The notes beneath the pieces are model-generated. The model made no database searches. It was given only the letters and a program-made list of their open reading frames with translations, and was not told the DNA's origin. Shown here in pieces: positions 20,114-31,893 of a stretch of 46,401 nt of DNA. The stretch covers positions 48,090,645 to 48,137,045 of the forward strand of contig NC_088302.1 of assembly GCF_032854445.1 (NCBI RefSeq), given 5' to 3'. Position numbers and translations under genes: made by a program. Every line of letters starts with the position of its first letter. The first letter of the stretch is position 1. Origin of the DNA: Liolophura sinensis (Eukaryota; Mollusca; Polyplacophora; Chitonida; Chitonidae).

Positions 20114-20339
20114 AAATTTCTGCTTTCTCTGAATACACAGAAGTGCACCGATGAAACTCTTGAAACCCCTTCCTGGCTTGAATCTAAGTGGCACCATTTG
20201 TGCACTGGTTTGTTCTATTTTAATGATACTTCATATTTTACGTATCCAAGTAAGAGTGACGTACCACACAAACATTGCGGCTTCACGGAAAAGAAAAGCG
20301 AAACAATGAAATAGTATTATAATTATCTCCACTTTGTCT
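20114..20339 (+). other. Likely start of SLC6 3' untranslated region
   Basis: Follows the TGA stop directly. No polyadenylation signal is seen in this part. Confidence 0.5.
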
Positions 20340-20575
20340 GAAACGGTTAGAACGTTGGCGTGCTGGGAATGTCACGGTTTGGACCAATGGGGTGCGCGGT
20401 TTCATGAGATCCGGCTCTTGCTGTTTCGGCTGAGGATTAAGTCAGGTGATTTGTCGGAATGGGCGGTGGTATACTTCTTGCACGCCGGTTTCCTCCGCCC
20501 AAGAAAATCTCCACCATCATATATGCATGGAATTGAAGTATTCTTGAACGTAACGTTAATCGCCAATGCACCTAA
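20340..20575 (+). repeat. Degraded tRNA-derived SINE, family A-like, downstream of the stop
   Basis: GGTTAGAACGTTGGCGTGCT and GGTTTCATGAGATCCGGCTC resemble a tRNA-like head. GCCGGTTTCCTCCGCCCAAG, CCACCATCATATA and GAAGTATTCTTGAACGTAAC resemble the family A body and end with substitutions. It probably lies in the 3' UTR of the transporter if the AATAAA at 20777 is the one used. Confidence 0.5.
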
Positions 20576-20776
20576 AGGTTAGGGTCTTTTGTAGTAATCT
20601 GATTTTCTAATATCGTCACCCACTTTAAAACAAAAAAGGCATGGACGTACAAGCTTTGATGAAAAAGTGCTCGATGTTTAATCTTAATGCCCCTATAGTC
20701 ATGTGTTAGATCATAAAGTTGAGTATCAGGACATACGCTTATTAGCATTGAATTTTTGCATTCTTTTTTAATTGGC

Positions 20777-20782
20777 AATAAA
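20777..20782 (+). terminator. Candidate polyadenylation signal AATAAA for the SLC6 gene
   Basis: First AATAAA on the plus strand after the stop codon, about 665 bases downstream. AATAAA is frequent in this AT-rich DNA, so the assignment is tentative. Confidence 0.35.
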
Positions 20783-20799
20783 AGTAATTTCATTGATAT

Positions 20800-22000
20800 G
20801 ATTGATGCTGTCGGACTTTTTTGATTGGAGAAAAACAGAGAGAACCGGCTGGAGAATTATATCAGACCAGGTCCAGTGCAGAGATAATAGGACACGGAGA
20901 GTGTGTTTCGGAACAGGAGACAATTTCTGTGAGAGGTTACAATGGAAAAGAGAGGATCCTGGTGTCCAGATTCTGCATGCAATGAGTTAGTGGCACGTTA
21001 CATTTTCGTGAATGGAGAAGTTGGTCATGTATTCTCTTTTTGACCAGTGATGTCTCAGTGAGTAATTAGGACGTCTGCTGATCGTGACATTTTGTCAACT
21101 GTATCTTCTAAGCAAATATATGCATGCCTTGTTAGTTTCCATTGTGTGCTTGTCTAGGAAGACAACATAATTAACGACTTTCAACAACGACCCCTCAACA
21201 CTTAATATGTTTATAGCACGTCTGGCTATCAACACAAACGACTAAATTATTTTTGGCTTCATTTTTAGCTCAAGATGCCATGTGTATACGTCAGAATTGC
21301 CATCTATCTGACCCTCGTGTGTAGCGGAGCACATGAATAGCCAATCCAAGCACGGAAACCACTCCGAACTTTACCGATATTTACTTTTTGACAAATTGTT
21401 ATCGAATAATCGTCCACGCGCTCACATGAATGGACTCAACCTCATGCCTTATAAATGCTATACCGGACACGATGAAAACAGCATACTGAAGTTAACATGG
21501 GTCATCTAGGACCAACTTTGTTTTTTAGATCTCTGGAAATTACATTAGACTCACAGATTCAATCAGCTTCGTCTACAAAATTTACCATACTTTCCCCCTT
21601 CGTTTTTATGCAAAAGATATGTCTGTGTTTTTTTCTATCGGCATATCGAACGATTTTACAGTCTGTTTTGGCACACTGCATAATGCAGAATGATTTATGT
21701 AAATAGAATGAAGGAACCTGATTGGACCGATGTACTAATGTGAGATTTCTGTCCTGTGAAATCAGTAGAAACAAGGGAGCTAACTTCGAGATTTCAACCG
21801 GCTGATCTGCACCTCTACTCGGCACCAGGCTTTAATAGACATTTCCAGATGAGGACACCATTTGAGCCCAACTCCCCGCTACTTGTGTCGTCACGTACCG
21901 TAGGGCCTATACCCTGGTTAGGTATGTAGGTCTTGAAACAGGTCTAAGGAAAACAAAATCTTCAGTCAAATTTGTTTCTTGCGTGATGATGAATTGGATT
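20800..22000. other. Intergenic, no clear feature
   Basis: No recognisable gene, RNA or repeat family. Confidence 0.4.
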
Positions 22001-22009
22001 TTCGTTGAT

Positions 22010-23180
22010 CTAATTTGATTAATCCGTTCTTGATAACGAATTAACCTGTAATGAGGATGGATTTATTCCGAATTTTAGAGGGGATGCGGAACCAGTTCCT
22101 AAGCGGTTGGGGCCTGTCTCAAATTAGGGGAGAGTTCAGGGGTATCTTGTGAGAAAAACTAGACTGAAGACCTACCACCACCTCCAGGTTCCGCGGCCCT
22201 TGAGGTCGACGAAAATGCTATCCGTCATCAATTGGGAAGAGAATTTCGCGAAGGAGTTTTTTTTTGTTGGAGTGTAGGATCCCCTCACATAAATCTGACC
22301 GCCATGATATAAGAGAAATATGCCCCTGTTCGATCTACAAAATATCAGATAAATAGAATAATCTAAATCATTAAACGGAGCAAAAATATTTAATAAAGTC
22401 AGAGCTAACAGCTGTCAATCATGCGATCATATTTTGTCAGGAGGGACATCTGGCTTGACTGCATGGAACCTGCGCTGAAAATCAATAACGGAAATAAGGT
22501 CTGTTTCATTTAGACAACTTAATGATCTTAAAAAAATATCCCCACTTAAGCTAATGTCAGAGTAAGAAACACCTCTTTTCAGTTTTATGAAAAACAGAAA
22601 AAAACTAAATCCACCCCCCCCCCCACCCCAAATCTCTTTATTCGTTCTGAACTGACAAGCGCAAGGAAAACGCACAAGAAAAAACAAGGATGTAGCTTTG
22701 AAGAATCCAAGGGTTCTCTGAGAGATTTGTTACGTGTGAGACGCCATAAAAATAGGAGCGAGGTAAATTGACTTAAACAGACGTTTTAACAGAGGGGGTA
22801 ATTTCTCAACACGATGTAATCGGACGTGGGCCATTTGCTGCTGCCTAGCCGTGTACAACGAGAGGTAGTTATTTTCTTGCCTCTTCAACGCTAAACGCCT
22901 TTTTAGAGACAAAAGACTCCGTAATCTCGCGGTGACTTGTCTGGGAAACATCGAACAAACGTTTTCAATCAGACAAATAATGAACCGTTTTGTCATCACT
23001 GGGGAGGGGAGGTATGAACAAATATCGTCTTTATACGCACAAAACTCATGTCATTTACTTCATTAAGCGCACCGCTCAGATGTGGTAATGTTCAATTACT
23101 GTTCTCGCCCAGGTCCGTAATGAGCTTCGGGACGGGCACAATTGGAGCTAAATGGTGCTCAAATCGCTCTAAATAAATGA
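22010..23180. other. Repeat-poor island, possible regulatory sequence
   Basis: Mostly complex sequence without family A or B repeats, with moderate GC and several ATTA/TAAT cores (for example GATTAATCC near 22017 and TTCAATTACTG near 23092). A poly-C tract lies near 22613. Short open frames show no family resemblance. Calling it regulatory is inference from sequence texture. Confidence 0.25.
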
Positions 23181-23669
23181 TAGTTTAGAACGAAGACATG
23201 TAAAACCCCTTGGGAAGGTGACAGTTTGCATTTAATGTGGTGGCGGAGGGCTTGTAGTAGAGTTCGGCAATTGAAAGACAGAGGCGTGTTTGCACATGCG
23301 CAATGCTGGGCAAAGTTTATTCAGTTATTGTTCCTGTTAACATACAAACAAGCATGTTTGATGATTATCTTTATAGTTTCCATCCGTATATGATTGAATT
23401 CAACAATGTACATGTCAGTTTTATTAATGTAGATTTCCGTACCTTGAACAAAACATAAAAAAAACGTTAAACGATAATTGTAATATATTATTTGAATTAT
23501 ACATTTCAACCGTTCAACCAGCAGAGCTGTTTAAAATCCACGAAAAAACATTGAGCTGACAACGCTGCGCTTTATAATTTTATGTGTTACACCGGTATCA
23601 GCTTCACCTCCCACTTCCGACCAACAGACTGGTTTATTTCACACCATTGTGTCATATACGTAGGGATTT

Positions 23670-23765
23670 ATTTATTTGATTAGTGTTTTACACCATGCTC
23701 AAGAATATTTCACGTTTGCGACGGCAGCCAGCATTATATAATGGGAGGAACCATTAAGAGCCCTG
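23670..23765 (-). repeat. Family A SINE, 3' fragment
   Basis: On the minus strand: GGTTCCTCCCATTATATAAT, GCTGGCTGCCGTCGC, AAATATTCTTGAGCATGGTG and TAAAACACTAATCAAATAAA. Only the tail half is present. Confidence 0.75.
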
Positions 23766-23825
23766 CAGAAACCTACGATACAAGTATGGAAGGGAAATCG
23801 CAAATTTATTTAACTTTGTTTTGTT

Positions 23826-23875
23826 AATTATTTATTCATTTATTGATAGGTGTTTAACGGAGTACTGATGAATCC
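23826..23875 (-). repeat. Family A SINE tail remnant
   Basis: Short minus-strand match to the tail: TCAGTACTCCGTTAAACACC then TATCAATAAATGAATAAA. Too short to place further. Confidence 0.4.
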
Positions 23876-24346
23876 CTGAATCATATTTCGGCAGTCAGGT
23901 ATGTGTATACATGAAGAAATCGGGAGCGCCTGAAGTAAATCACTGCATGTCCCTTTACGTGACCTTAACGAAACATAATCGGTTTACGTGTTTAATATAT
24001 ATACCGCATACATCAATATATCAATATATGTCAATGTAAAACTTGGATTTTGAATGCAGGTCTGTTCATTTTACATTTGGCCCTAATTGTGTACATAACA
24101 GACAAACTCATAAGAGCAGAACACAGACTCTCGGGACGGCATGGTGAATACACTGGCAATGTGTTTATACACGTGCAGGAGTATATTTTATATACGTCAA
24201 AAACATTTTACGCAGTGCTAGACAAAACTATGAGTAACTATTACTTAACCACTTAGACGTTGCTGTCATATCAACAACATATAGTTTGATCTCAATATCT
24301 ATGAATATTCAAGTATAAAGACATACAATATGACCATGCATCGTAC

Positions 24347-24384
24347 ATGCTGGAACACCACAACATGCTGGAACACCACAACGC
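24347..24384. repeat. 18-bp direct duplication
   Basis: TGCTGGAACACCACAACA occurs twice in tandem. Confidence 0.7.
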
Positions 24385-25320
24385 AATACATGGTATAGAT
24401 TTTCTCTTCCATATATACCCAACCCTTTGTGGCCGTTTCCGTCACGCTGTCAGCCGATTTCCCTGGGTAGTGTCCGTTAGCTCACCACTAACCCTCGACA
24501 GCTGGTCACCCAGACGATCTGACCGCTAAATGGTCAGTTAGGGAAAAGACGTGTCCACTTCTGGTCAAAAGGAAGCAACAATTACCGCCAGAATGGGAGT
24601 CTAACATGCGATATCTCAGAGAAACACTGTTGGCTTAAAAGGAAAAGAGGATTGACTTTCCCCGGGCTCCTCTATTTTTAAGGAAGATATCAACCAAGGT
24701 GACGTATCTAATCTATCCCGGGATCATATCCAGACTCCGACAGAATTTAGTGAGATATTAAAGGCATGAAAGGACTTGCAAAAGCGCTGTCAAGATCTGG
24801 AATTTGACTGACATGACATATTAGCTTTCAGAACGCTGACGTTATCCTGGTACAGAAAACAGGTATGCATTTCGACACTGACTATGTTGTGATCTGCAGA
24901 ACATGGAAATCGTCCAGGAAAATAGTTGTCGAGAATAAACTTCATGTAACAGCAAAATTATATATAGTTATGGGCACTATAGTTCCTTGTATGTGCTCAC
25001 TCGAAAGCCCCGATTTTCCGAATTTACAACAAAAATCATGATACCTGAGGGATTTTTTGTCATACAATTAGTTTCAATCTTAACGTTAATGTTGACACTA
25101 TGTTGACAACGAAAACAATTTGGCCATTCTAACGGCCAAATCTGAATAGGATAAAAGCAACATTATGAAATAAACTGAGATGCTAAAAATACACCACCAA
25201 TATATTCTCGTTTAGTCCTGGCTAAACACATGTATATAGGATTAAATCACAGTTCGTTTGTCCTAAGTTGCCAGTGTTGTGACCTTATCTGCTTACAAAC
25301 CTTTCTCATGTAAATGCAAA
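24385..25320. other. Intergenic, complex sequence, no gene seen
   Basis: No recognisable coding region or repeat. A short hairpin, TTTGGCC / GGCCAAA, lies near 25119-25140. Confidence 0.35.
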
Positions 25321-25375
25321 TATTTATTTATTTATTTGATAGGTGTTTTAAGCCGTACTTATTTCACTTATACTA
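25321..25375 (-). repeat. Family A SINE tail remnant
   Basis: ATTTATTTATTTATTTGATA followed by GGTGTTTTAAGCCGTACTTA on the plus strand is the reverse of the SINE end. The rest of the element is missing. Confidence 0.5.
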
Positions 25376-25659
25376 CAAATGTAAATACAAGATTCTATTA
25401 AAGATATTTCAGTGCATTGGTTATAAGGTTTAAGGCACTTGTTTATGAAGTATGTGAATAGATGCACTGTATTTCCACTTTATTCGAAACTATTATTTGA
25501 GTTTGATAATCATACGCAAAGCTGGCACTAGAAAGGTGCTAAGTCACGACCAAAGCCTGATAACTAAATGTCAGAGAATGGTATGTAGAATGAGACCGAC
25601 TCAAGGCTGGAACCTTGAACCATATTGTGTCTGTTGGTCCTAAATTGCTCTCCAAGCAC

Positions 25660-27140
25660 AATGGGTCAAATTTCGTTTGGGAGGGGTCAATTCTACGCTG
25701 TTAAGACAGGCCGCAAGAAAACCAAATTAACTCCGCGGCTTTGTCTGAATGGAAGACATTGACTTTAAGTTCACGGAGATAATTGTGTGAGACAAGTTTT
25801 CTCGCCCCCAATCCTCTCAATCAGGCAAATAAAAGGTCCCTGATTGGAACCGCTTACCTTTGGCTAGCTTTACCGAATAACAGCGTTTCCTCTTTGAAAA
25901 CTGTAATCAAATTTTAGCCAGTGTAATCGTAACCCCAGCTCGCAGCGTTCCCTGTAATGAACTAAAAGGTTTTACCGCGTACCCTGTCTTTCCTAATTTC
26001 CCCACTTGTTTCTTACAAAATTTAGGCTTTCTTCCCTTCCTGAAATTGCTCTCGGAATCACTGAAGCAATTTACGCGGTCTTGGTACAAACCTGCCGTGA
26101 AAAAGGATCCAGCCAAGCCGAGCGTTATTCGATTACAAGGAATCTAACCAAATCAATTATCAATATGTCCAAAACTGAAGAGGCAGTCTGTTGCCTATTT
26201 CCTCAAATCCAGTTGCTAACGGCAACAAAAGCAGCGTTCGCTTGTTTTTAAAGTTTGGACGAATGGAAAGCCTATAAATAAGGCGAAATGGCAATACAAA
26301 CCATTTACTAAAACCAGTTCTGTCAGGCTGGGAAAAAAATCTCTAGGTCCCTTGTGCCTCCTAAATTTAACTTTTATGAAATAACACTTAGAAAAAAGAG
26401 AAAGAATGTAATTGCATTTTGAGGTCTGGTAAAATGCTGATATTGCTAAATGTAACAGAATCAGTTTCTCGGATGTAGCGTTAATATATACGGCTATATT
26501 TAGCTCAACTGATATGAACTTTAGTACATTATAACGCATCTTTTCTTGTTTTTGTTATTTTACTATTATGTGCACAGCCATAAAACAGTCTCATTTTCAA
26601 ATCGTGCAGAGCGTGTAGACGTTAGCATGCAGTATGACTATCTGTAAAGATTGCCAAACTCTTCTCTGTAACGACAATGTAAAGATGAGCCCGTGTGAAG
26701 ATTTATCCTCGGGGCTTTTCCCTAGTGGTCGGATAATGGTCCAAATTGGGGCAATAGACCGCTATTATTGACAGAAATGAAGCACTTCCTACTTCTATCA
26801 ACAAAAATTGGTTTCTCGTCACAGGCGATTCAAAATATTTTGTAAATATTCTGAGAACGTGGAGAAAACCTTGACTCCGCGACCGGTCTCAGATCAATTT
26901 GGGGCCTTTTGGATAAACCCTGTAGTCAAATTACGACAACAATTTTGCTACATTTGTTTCAAATAGCAATTTACCGACTGCAGTTAATAGAAGACAATGT
27001 GGAGAGATTGCACCGCCAGATTGGAGGGAGTCTAGAGGGGACATTCGGGAAGAGCCCGTGCACGCCAACACCGGGGAAAACACGACCACTTCCTCACACG
27101 GTCACAGTTATCAATCAACTCAATTCTCCTCTATTGCCGT
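25660..27140. other. Repeat-poor island, possible regulatory sequence
   Basis: A long run of complex sequence free of the window's repeat families, with higher GC patches (25680-26060, 26620-27130). Open frames on both strands are short and resemble nothing known. Possible distal regulatory DNA by texture only. Confidence 0.25.
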
Positions 27141-28544
27141 GAAGGAAGTTCGGCACTTCGATAGTAGGAGACTGAAGATGTATACGGTCCCTTTTACACT
27201 GTATGTTATACGAACAATATACACTGATGACCACTGCGAATTATCTTTGCATTAACATGCAGATGGGTTGCCCATATATGAGTTACGGGACTTAGGGCCC
27301 TGTATAAACAATCTAAAAGAACGGTATTTACATTTTAATGGTTCTCGGCGAGAACAGATAATGGTCCGCGAATTCGAATCCATGTCTTACGCTTTGCAAT
27401 TTGCATTAAATTTTATATAAAGATTGGTGGTCAAGGTATCCTGCGTGTCCATATATCTTACACAGCGTTGCCCAAACCCTTAGAACGGCACCAAAAAATG
27501 TTTGTCTTATAGACTGAGTATCAGGTTTTGCCTAAACGTAGTTCTGCTGATTTACGGCTTAAAAATTGAACACAATAAAGGTTCCATAGCGCATGTGTGA
27601 GATTTCTGGAAACAGAGGGCGGGGCATATATGTTTAAATACGGATGTTTCCTGGTTTTGCTGTTATTTCAAACTAAAGCCATAGACTAATGGAAACTAAC
27701 GTCATTTAAATAAAACGACTTGCCTATTATCTCACGAGATTTGAATGTCCGTCTTATTCTGGACGAAAAGACAGTTTCACGTGACCCACATGGACATGTC
27801 AGGCCATACGTGAAAGCGCCAGGCTAAAAACAACAGACTGACGATCAGGCTATTTGTCCTAAAACAGTGGGTTCCATAACTTTTGAAATAGTTTAGTAAA
27901 TCAAAGTGTAAGTAGTTGTAACATGCAGTTTTATGTCCCTAAAAGATGCAGTATTAGAAATATACCTAAGTGTCACGATGGTTCTGTTTTCTTGTATGAA
28001 TATTGTATGATCTTGTGAGACGGAGGTGAGTGGGTTGCTATGCTTGTCTTCCAACAACTCGAAAACATAAGGTGTAAATTGGTTCAATTCCATGCATTTT
28101 CGGACAGCTTCCTAAATCATGTAAATAAGCTGTTAACTGCGCTCGTACGCCAGATGAGATGGTCTTACATAAAGTTTAGTGTCACCTGTCTTCCACCAAT
28201 AATACATGACATTAAGATAGCACAGCGGGTGGAAAAAATGTGCGTCCGTTTGTCCTTTACTTGCCTAGGGCCGTTTGTTTGCTACTCATCGTCTCAGGCA
28301 AATGTCTTTAGCTTTCAATGCAGTCGATAGGTTTGTTTATTTTCTGTCAAGTCTGTCGACACTCGCGTTCCTTCCACCTGTGCATAATACAAAAGACTAC
28401 AGCATAGAGAGTAAAACCAGTGTGGTATAATTGGAAAACGGTCATGTGCATGTAATACCAGTGAAATCCAGCCTCTTGTGAATTTACCAGTTATTGTTTT
28501 ATTACAGACTTTTGTGTATATGCTTGAACTGTAGCAACCTACAG
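27141..28544. other. Intergenic, no clear feature
   Basis: No recognisable gene, RNA or repeat family. Confidence 0.4.
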
Positions 28545-28563
28545 CCCCCCCCCCCCCCCCCCC
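28545..28563. repeat. Poly-C tract
   Basis: Run of 19 cytosines followed by a CACCCCCACCC stretch. A poly-Gly reading on the minus strand is an artefact of this run. Confidence 0.95.
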
Positions 28564-28589
28564 ACCCCCACCCAGCACACGCCCTCTAG

Positions 28590-28715
28590 CACCCTGGCTT
28601 AAGCAGAATTAGGTTTAAAAAGAATGCAGTGATGTCATAGTTACAATTTACAAGGCGATACTCGTCTAGAATTAACATCACATTTGGTATACAAACACAT
28701 TAAAACAATGTAAAA
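28590..28715 (-). repeat. Dispersed repeat, block B, inverted copy
   Basis: GGCTTAAGCAGAATTAGG, ATGCAGTGATGTCA, CGTCTAGAATTAACATC and ACATTAAAACAATGTAAAAC on the plus strand are the reverse complement of block B at 10047-10235 and 14849-15030. This is a third copy, in the opposite orientation. Confidence 0.65.
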
Positions 28716-28892
28716 CTGATCAACACCGTACACCAGTGAAAGATGTTATTGGGTATATTGTGTTATTGACAGTTATGAAACAAATAAAACAATAAATATT
28801 TTTTTTACAAATTCACGCGCATAAGCAAATAAATCAAACAAATAAGTTCAATCCCAATTGTCAGATACATTTATTTACCGTATGAAATTCAT

Positions 28893-28895
<3 letters not shown>

Positions 28896-28968
<73 letters not shown>
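28896..28968. repeat. (AT)n microsatellite
   Basis: About 36 uninterrupted AT units. Confidence 0.97.
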
Positions 28969-28969
<1 letters not shown>

Positions 28970-28972
<3 letters not shown>

Positions 28973-29972
28973 ATTAAGCTGTATTTGCGACAGATAAAAT
29001 TACTGGATATACTTTACAAAGATAATTAGGGTAAAGAATGATTGTACGAATATATCTGCTGCAGTGTTGATATGGGCGTTGTTGTTGTATCTTACTGTTA
29101 TTGGCACACACTTATTACACTGTCGTGCAGAAGCGTAAAGGACCAATCAAATAAAAAAATAAATACAGTACAGACGACGGCCATGAATAAACACTTTGCA
29201 ACATTTGTGTCATGTACAATGTATATACAGCGCCATTTTCTATGATATACCATATATCTACATCAAATGCTATCATCTTTATACGTCAAAAAAAATTTCT
29301 AAATAAATAGGATGTGCAGTCAAGTGAATTGTTCTTTTATTCCGATACATTTCTGTTACAAATGTATCCATATAGGCGACTCTTGTTCTCTCTGTAACAC
29401 TGGTTTTATACCTATATATAATGGCCTTTTACTGAACATATTTCAGTTAACATAGGAATAAATCATATAGAAAGAACATATATGTATGTTTTCTGAACCA
29501 TATGCCGGCCCTTTTGCAGACATTGGATTTAACCAAACTTTCCTGTATGTCGTCATAAAATGACAATTTCCTGCGCCGACCTACATGTGTAAAGTATGAA
29601 AATTGTAATGGAGTGATACATAGCTAGGATCACATAATGGCAAAGACATCATCAGCTAAATCACCAACTTGGTGTTTATCTCGGAAGACATATTAGCCGT
29701 GATAAACCTATTTTTTTTAGCTAGTCAGAGAAAATAATCATTGATACGTGTTTGTCCCGCCTTCAAATATAAGGGGTATGACCCACATATATACATACAG
29801 ACGCTAATGACATCAACGTGTAGCTCCGGCTCCGTGTAATCATCAGAAAACATATTTTGACATTTGAACTGACGCCAAAAGAAGACGATGCTTACATTTT
29901 TGTATTAAATAGATCTGAACCATCGTGCGATTGTTGAATAAGCGGTGCTATAGGTGAATATATCCATTTCAT
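28970..29972. other. Intergenic, AT-rich, no clear feature
   Basis: No recognisable gene, RNA or repeat family. Confidence 0.4.
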
Positions 29973-30215
29973 GAAGGTACTTTACTTACATGACAAGTAT
30001 ATAGGGCCTACATGTATATACATCAAAAAGTCAATGCCGCAAGACTGTATACAAGTACTCTTTGTTTTTAGCAGATTCAATTTTCTACAAGATATAGTCA
30101 CATAAAAAGTCGGATAAATTTTATTTATTTCATTTGTGTTTTACGCCGTAGTATAACGAATATTTCCCTTATATGATGGCAGCCAGCATTATGGTGTGAG
30201 GAAACCCCTACCATC
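29973..30215 (-). repeat. Composite dispersed repeat with family A SINE tail, second copy
   Basis: GAAGGTACTTTACTTACATG and GACAAGTATATAGGGCCTAC match 7561 onward. Both copies continue through CACATAAAAA...TCAGATAAATTT-like sequence into a minus-oriented family A SINE end (ACGCCGTA, TATGATGGCAGCCAGCATTA). The SINE is shorter here. Confidence 0.65.
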
Positions 30216-30529
30216 CAAGTGGGACGTAGAACAAATGAGTATATAAATATGTATTCTGTAACCTTCTCAAAAATTTTTGGTCAAAATAATGAATAGGTTT
30301 TCTTTCGTTATATGCCAGGATCGCCCTCAAATAAATAACAAAATTTTAATTCTTGTGTAGTAACAGAAAAAAACATGTCATCGAGTTTTGTCCATTGATC
30401 AAATCTTGAGCCTTTCGCTCATTTCAGTTAATTTGTTTGTAAATCGTAAAAGAAAGAACAATGTTTCTGAAAATTGGGTTTTTTAAAACAAAAAATTCAA
30501 TGCCAAAAACAAAGTCGTATATGTATGCT

Positions 30530-31020
30530 TGTCATTTTGTCTTATTCCCTGCGGAGTTCAGAGACGTTGTAGATGGCGCGCTCTCCATTCACCATGCAAA
30601 CTCACCCTTTCGGGAACTATCAATTTCTCTGGTCGCGGACACTGAAAACGAGGTGAGTAGACGTAGGCTTCGTGGTGTGGTTAAATGGGATGAAAACTCG
30701 ACTAGCAGATCTGGGGGAGTTGTTAAACATACAATAACAGACCGGCAAGTCGGAAAATGTTTATCTGAACAATAGTAAAACTTTGCAAACCAATATCGGG
30801 CAAATCTCGCGGGGACGAGAAGTGGCAGTTGTTTAATTTCTCTAATCGTATTAGCGCTCGCAGCATCGCGTCACTTACTGCTCGAAGCCCCACCTCAGTA
30901 GAATCGAAATTTAATTAAGGCTGGTTCAATTACAGCCTGTGTGCTGAGTAAACTAATTTGGGGTAATTGTGACTACTCCCGCCGGGGCTCACCGCCAGAC
31001 ATCACCCTGACTTTCCACTG
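30530..31020. other. Repeat-poor island with homeodomain-type cores
   Basis: Contains TTAATTAA (about 30911), CAATTA (about 30928), AACTAATTTG and GGTAATTG in about 60 bases, within complex, moderately GC-rich sequence. An open frame with a strong-looking donor (ACGAG|GTGAGT near 30651) is also present but resembles no known protein. Possible enhancer by texture only. Confidence 0.25.
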
Positions 31021-31411
31021 AGGCAAAAAAATGATAAGACGGGCTGAATCTGATGAGGTTGACTGAAAGGACAAACAGAATCATATGCTCAGGATTTGGT
31101 TCTGGATGGGTATATACAAGGAAAAGCGGGATAGGAAGTTAAATGAAGAGGAGTGTGTGTGGATGGGTGTGAATGTTCTGTGTATATGTCCCACACCATA
31201 TCACGTGGGATACACACTGAATGTAACTATAATAGGCATGTATGTAGGCATCTGCAACTACAATTGGCGTATGTATAGGTCTATTTGTAAGTATAATAGG
31301 CTTGTATATAGGCATATTTGTATTTGTTCTGTTGATTTATTCTGCAGATTGATAGGCGTACCTTTATTTGTAGCTCAAAACAATGAATGGTTAGCAATAT
31401 TAAAGCCACTG

Positions 31412-31665
31412 TTTTATTTATTTATTTGATTGGTGTTTACCCCGCATTCAAGAATATTTCACTTATATGACAGCGTCCAGCATTATGGTGGGAGGAAACC
31501 TATCAGAGCTCGAGGGAACCCCACGATCATCCGCAGGCTGCTGGCAGATCTTCCCCTGTACAATCCCAGAGGAAGCCAGCATTAGCTGTACCGCATTGGT
31601 GAGAGACTCGAAGATCATTGCGCCGCGCTGGCGTGCTAACCCCTCTGCCACAGAGGCTCCCGCAT
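31412..31665 (-). repeat. Family A SINE, near full length
   Basis: On the minus strand, from the right: GCCTCTGTGGCAGAGGGGTT and AGCACGCCAGCGCG (tRNA-like head with A box), a diverged B-box region, GAAGATCTGCCAGCAGCCTG, CGGATGATCGTGGG, GGTTTCCTCCCACCATAATG, CTGGACGCTGTCATATAAGT and the end GGGGTAAACACCAATCAAAT, then (AAAT)n. Flanking direct repeats were not found. Confidence 0.8.
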
Positions 31666-31893
31666 TATTTTATAAATATATGATTCAAAATGGCGAATGA
31701 TGGAAAGGGCCGATGTATATATTCTTTTGAGCCATGGGCATCTAACAGCTGTAGAAGATGTTAAACACAGGTACACAGGCACATAATCGCCCAGCCACAT
31801 CAATTCTATCGTTCAGCGATCGCTGTTTATAGTTGTAACCTTTTCTGATATAAATAATTAGAATTATCCTGTCACAAGCCGTTTTATTTTCAT

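Noticed and set aside
25119-25140. TTTGGCC/GGCCAAA hairpin as a regulatory RNA or site
   Set aside because: A seven-base stem with no surrounding support occurs readily by chance.
28315-28578. Minus-strand ORF starting with a poly-Gly run
   Set aside because: The poly-Gly comes from a 19-base poly-C tract; the rest has no resemblance to a known protein.
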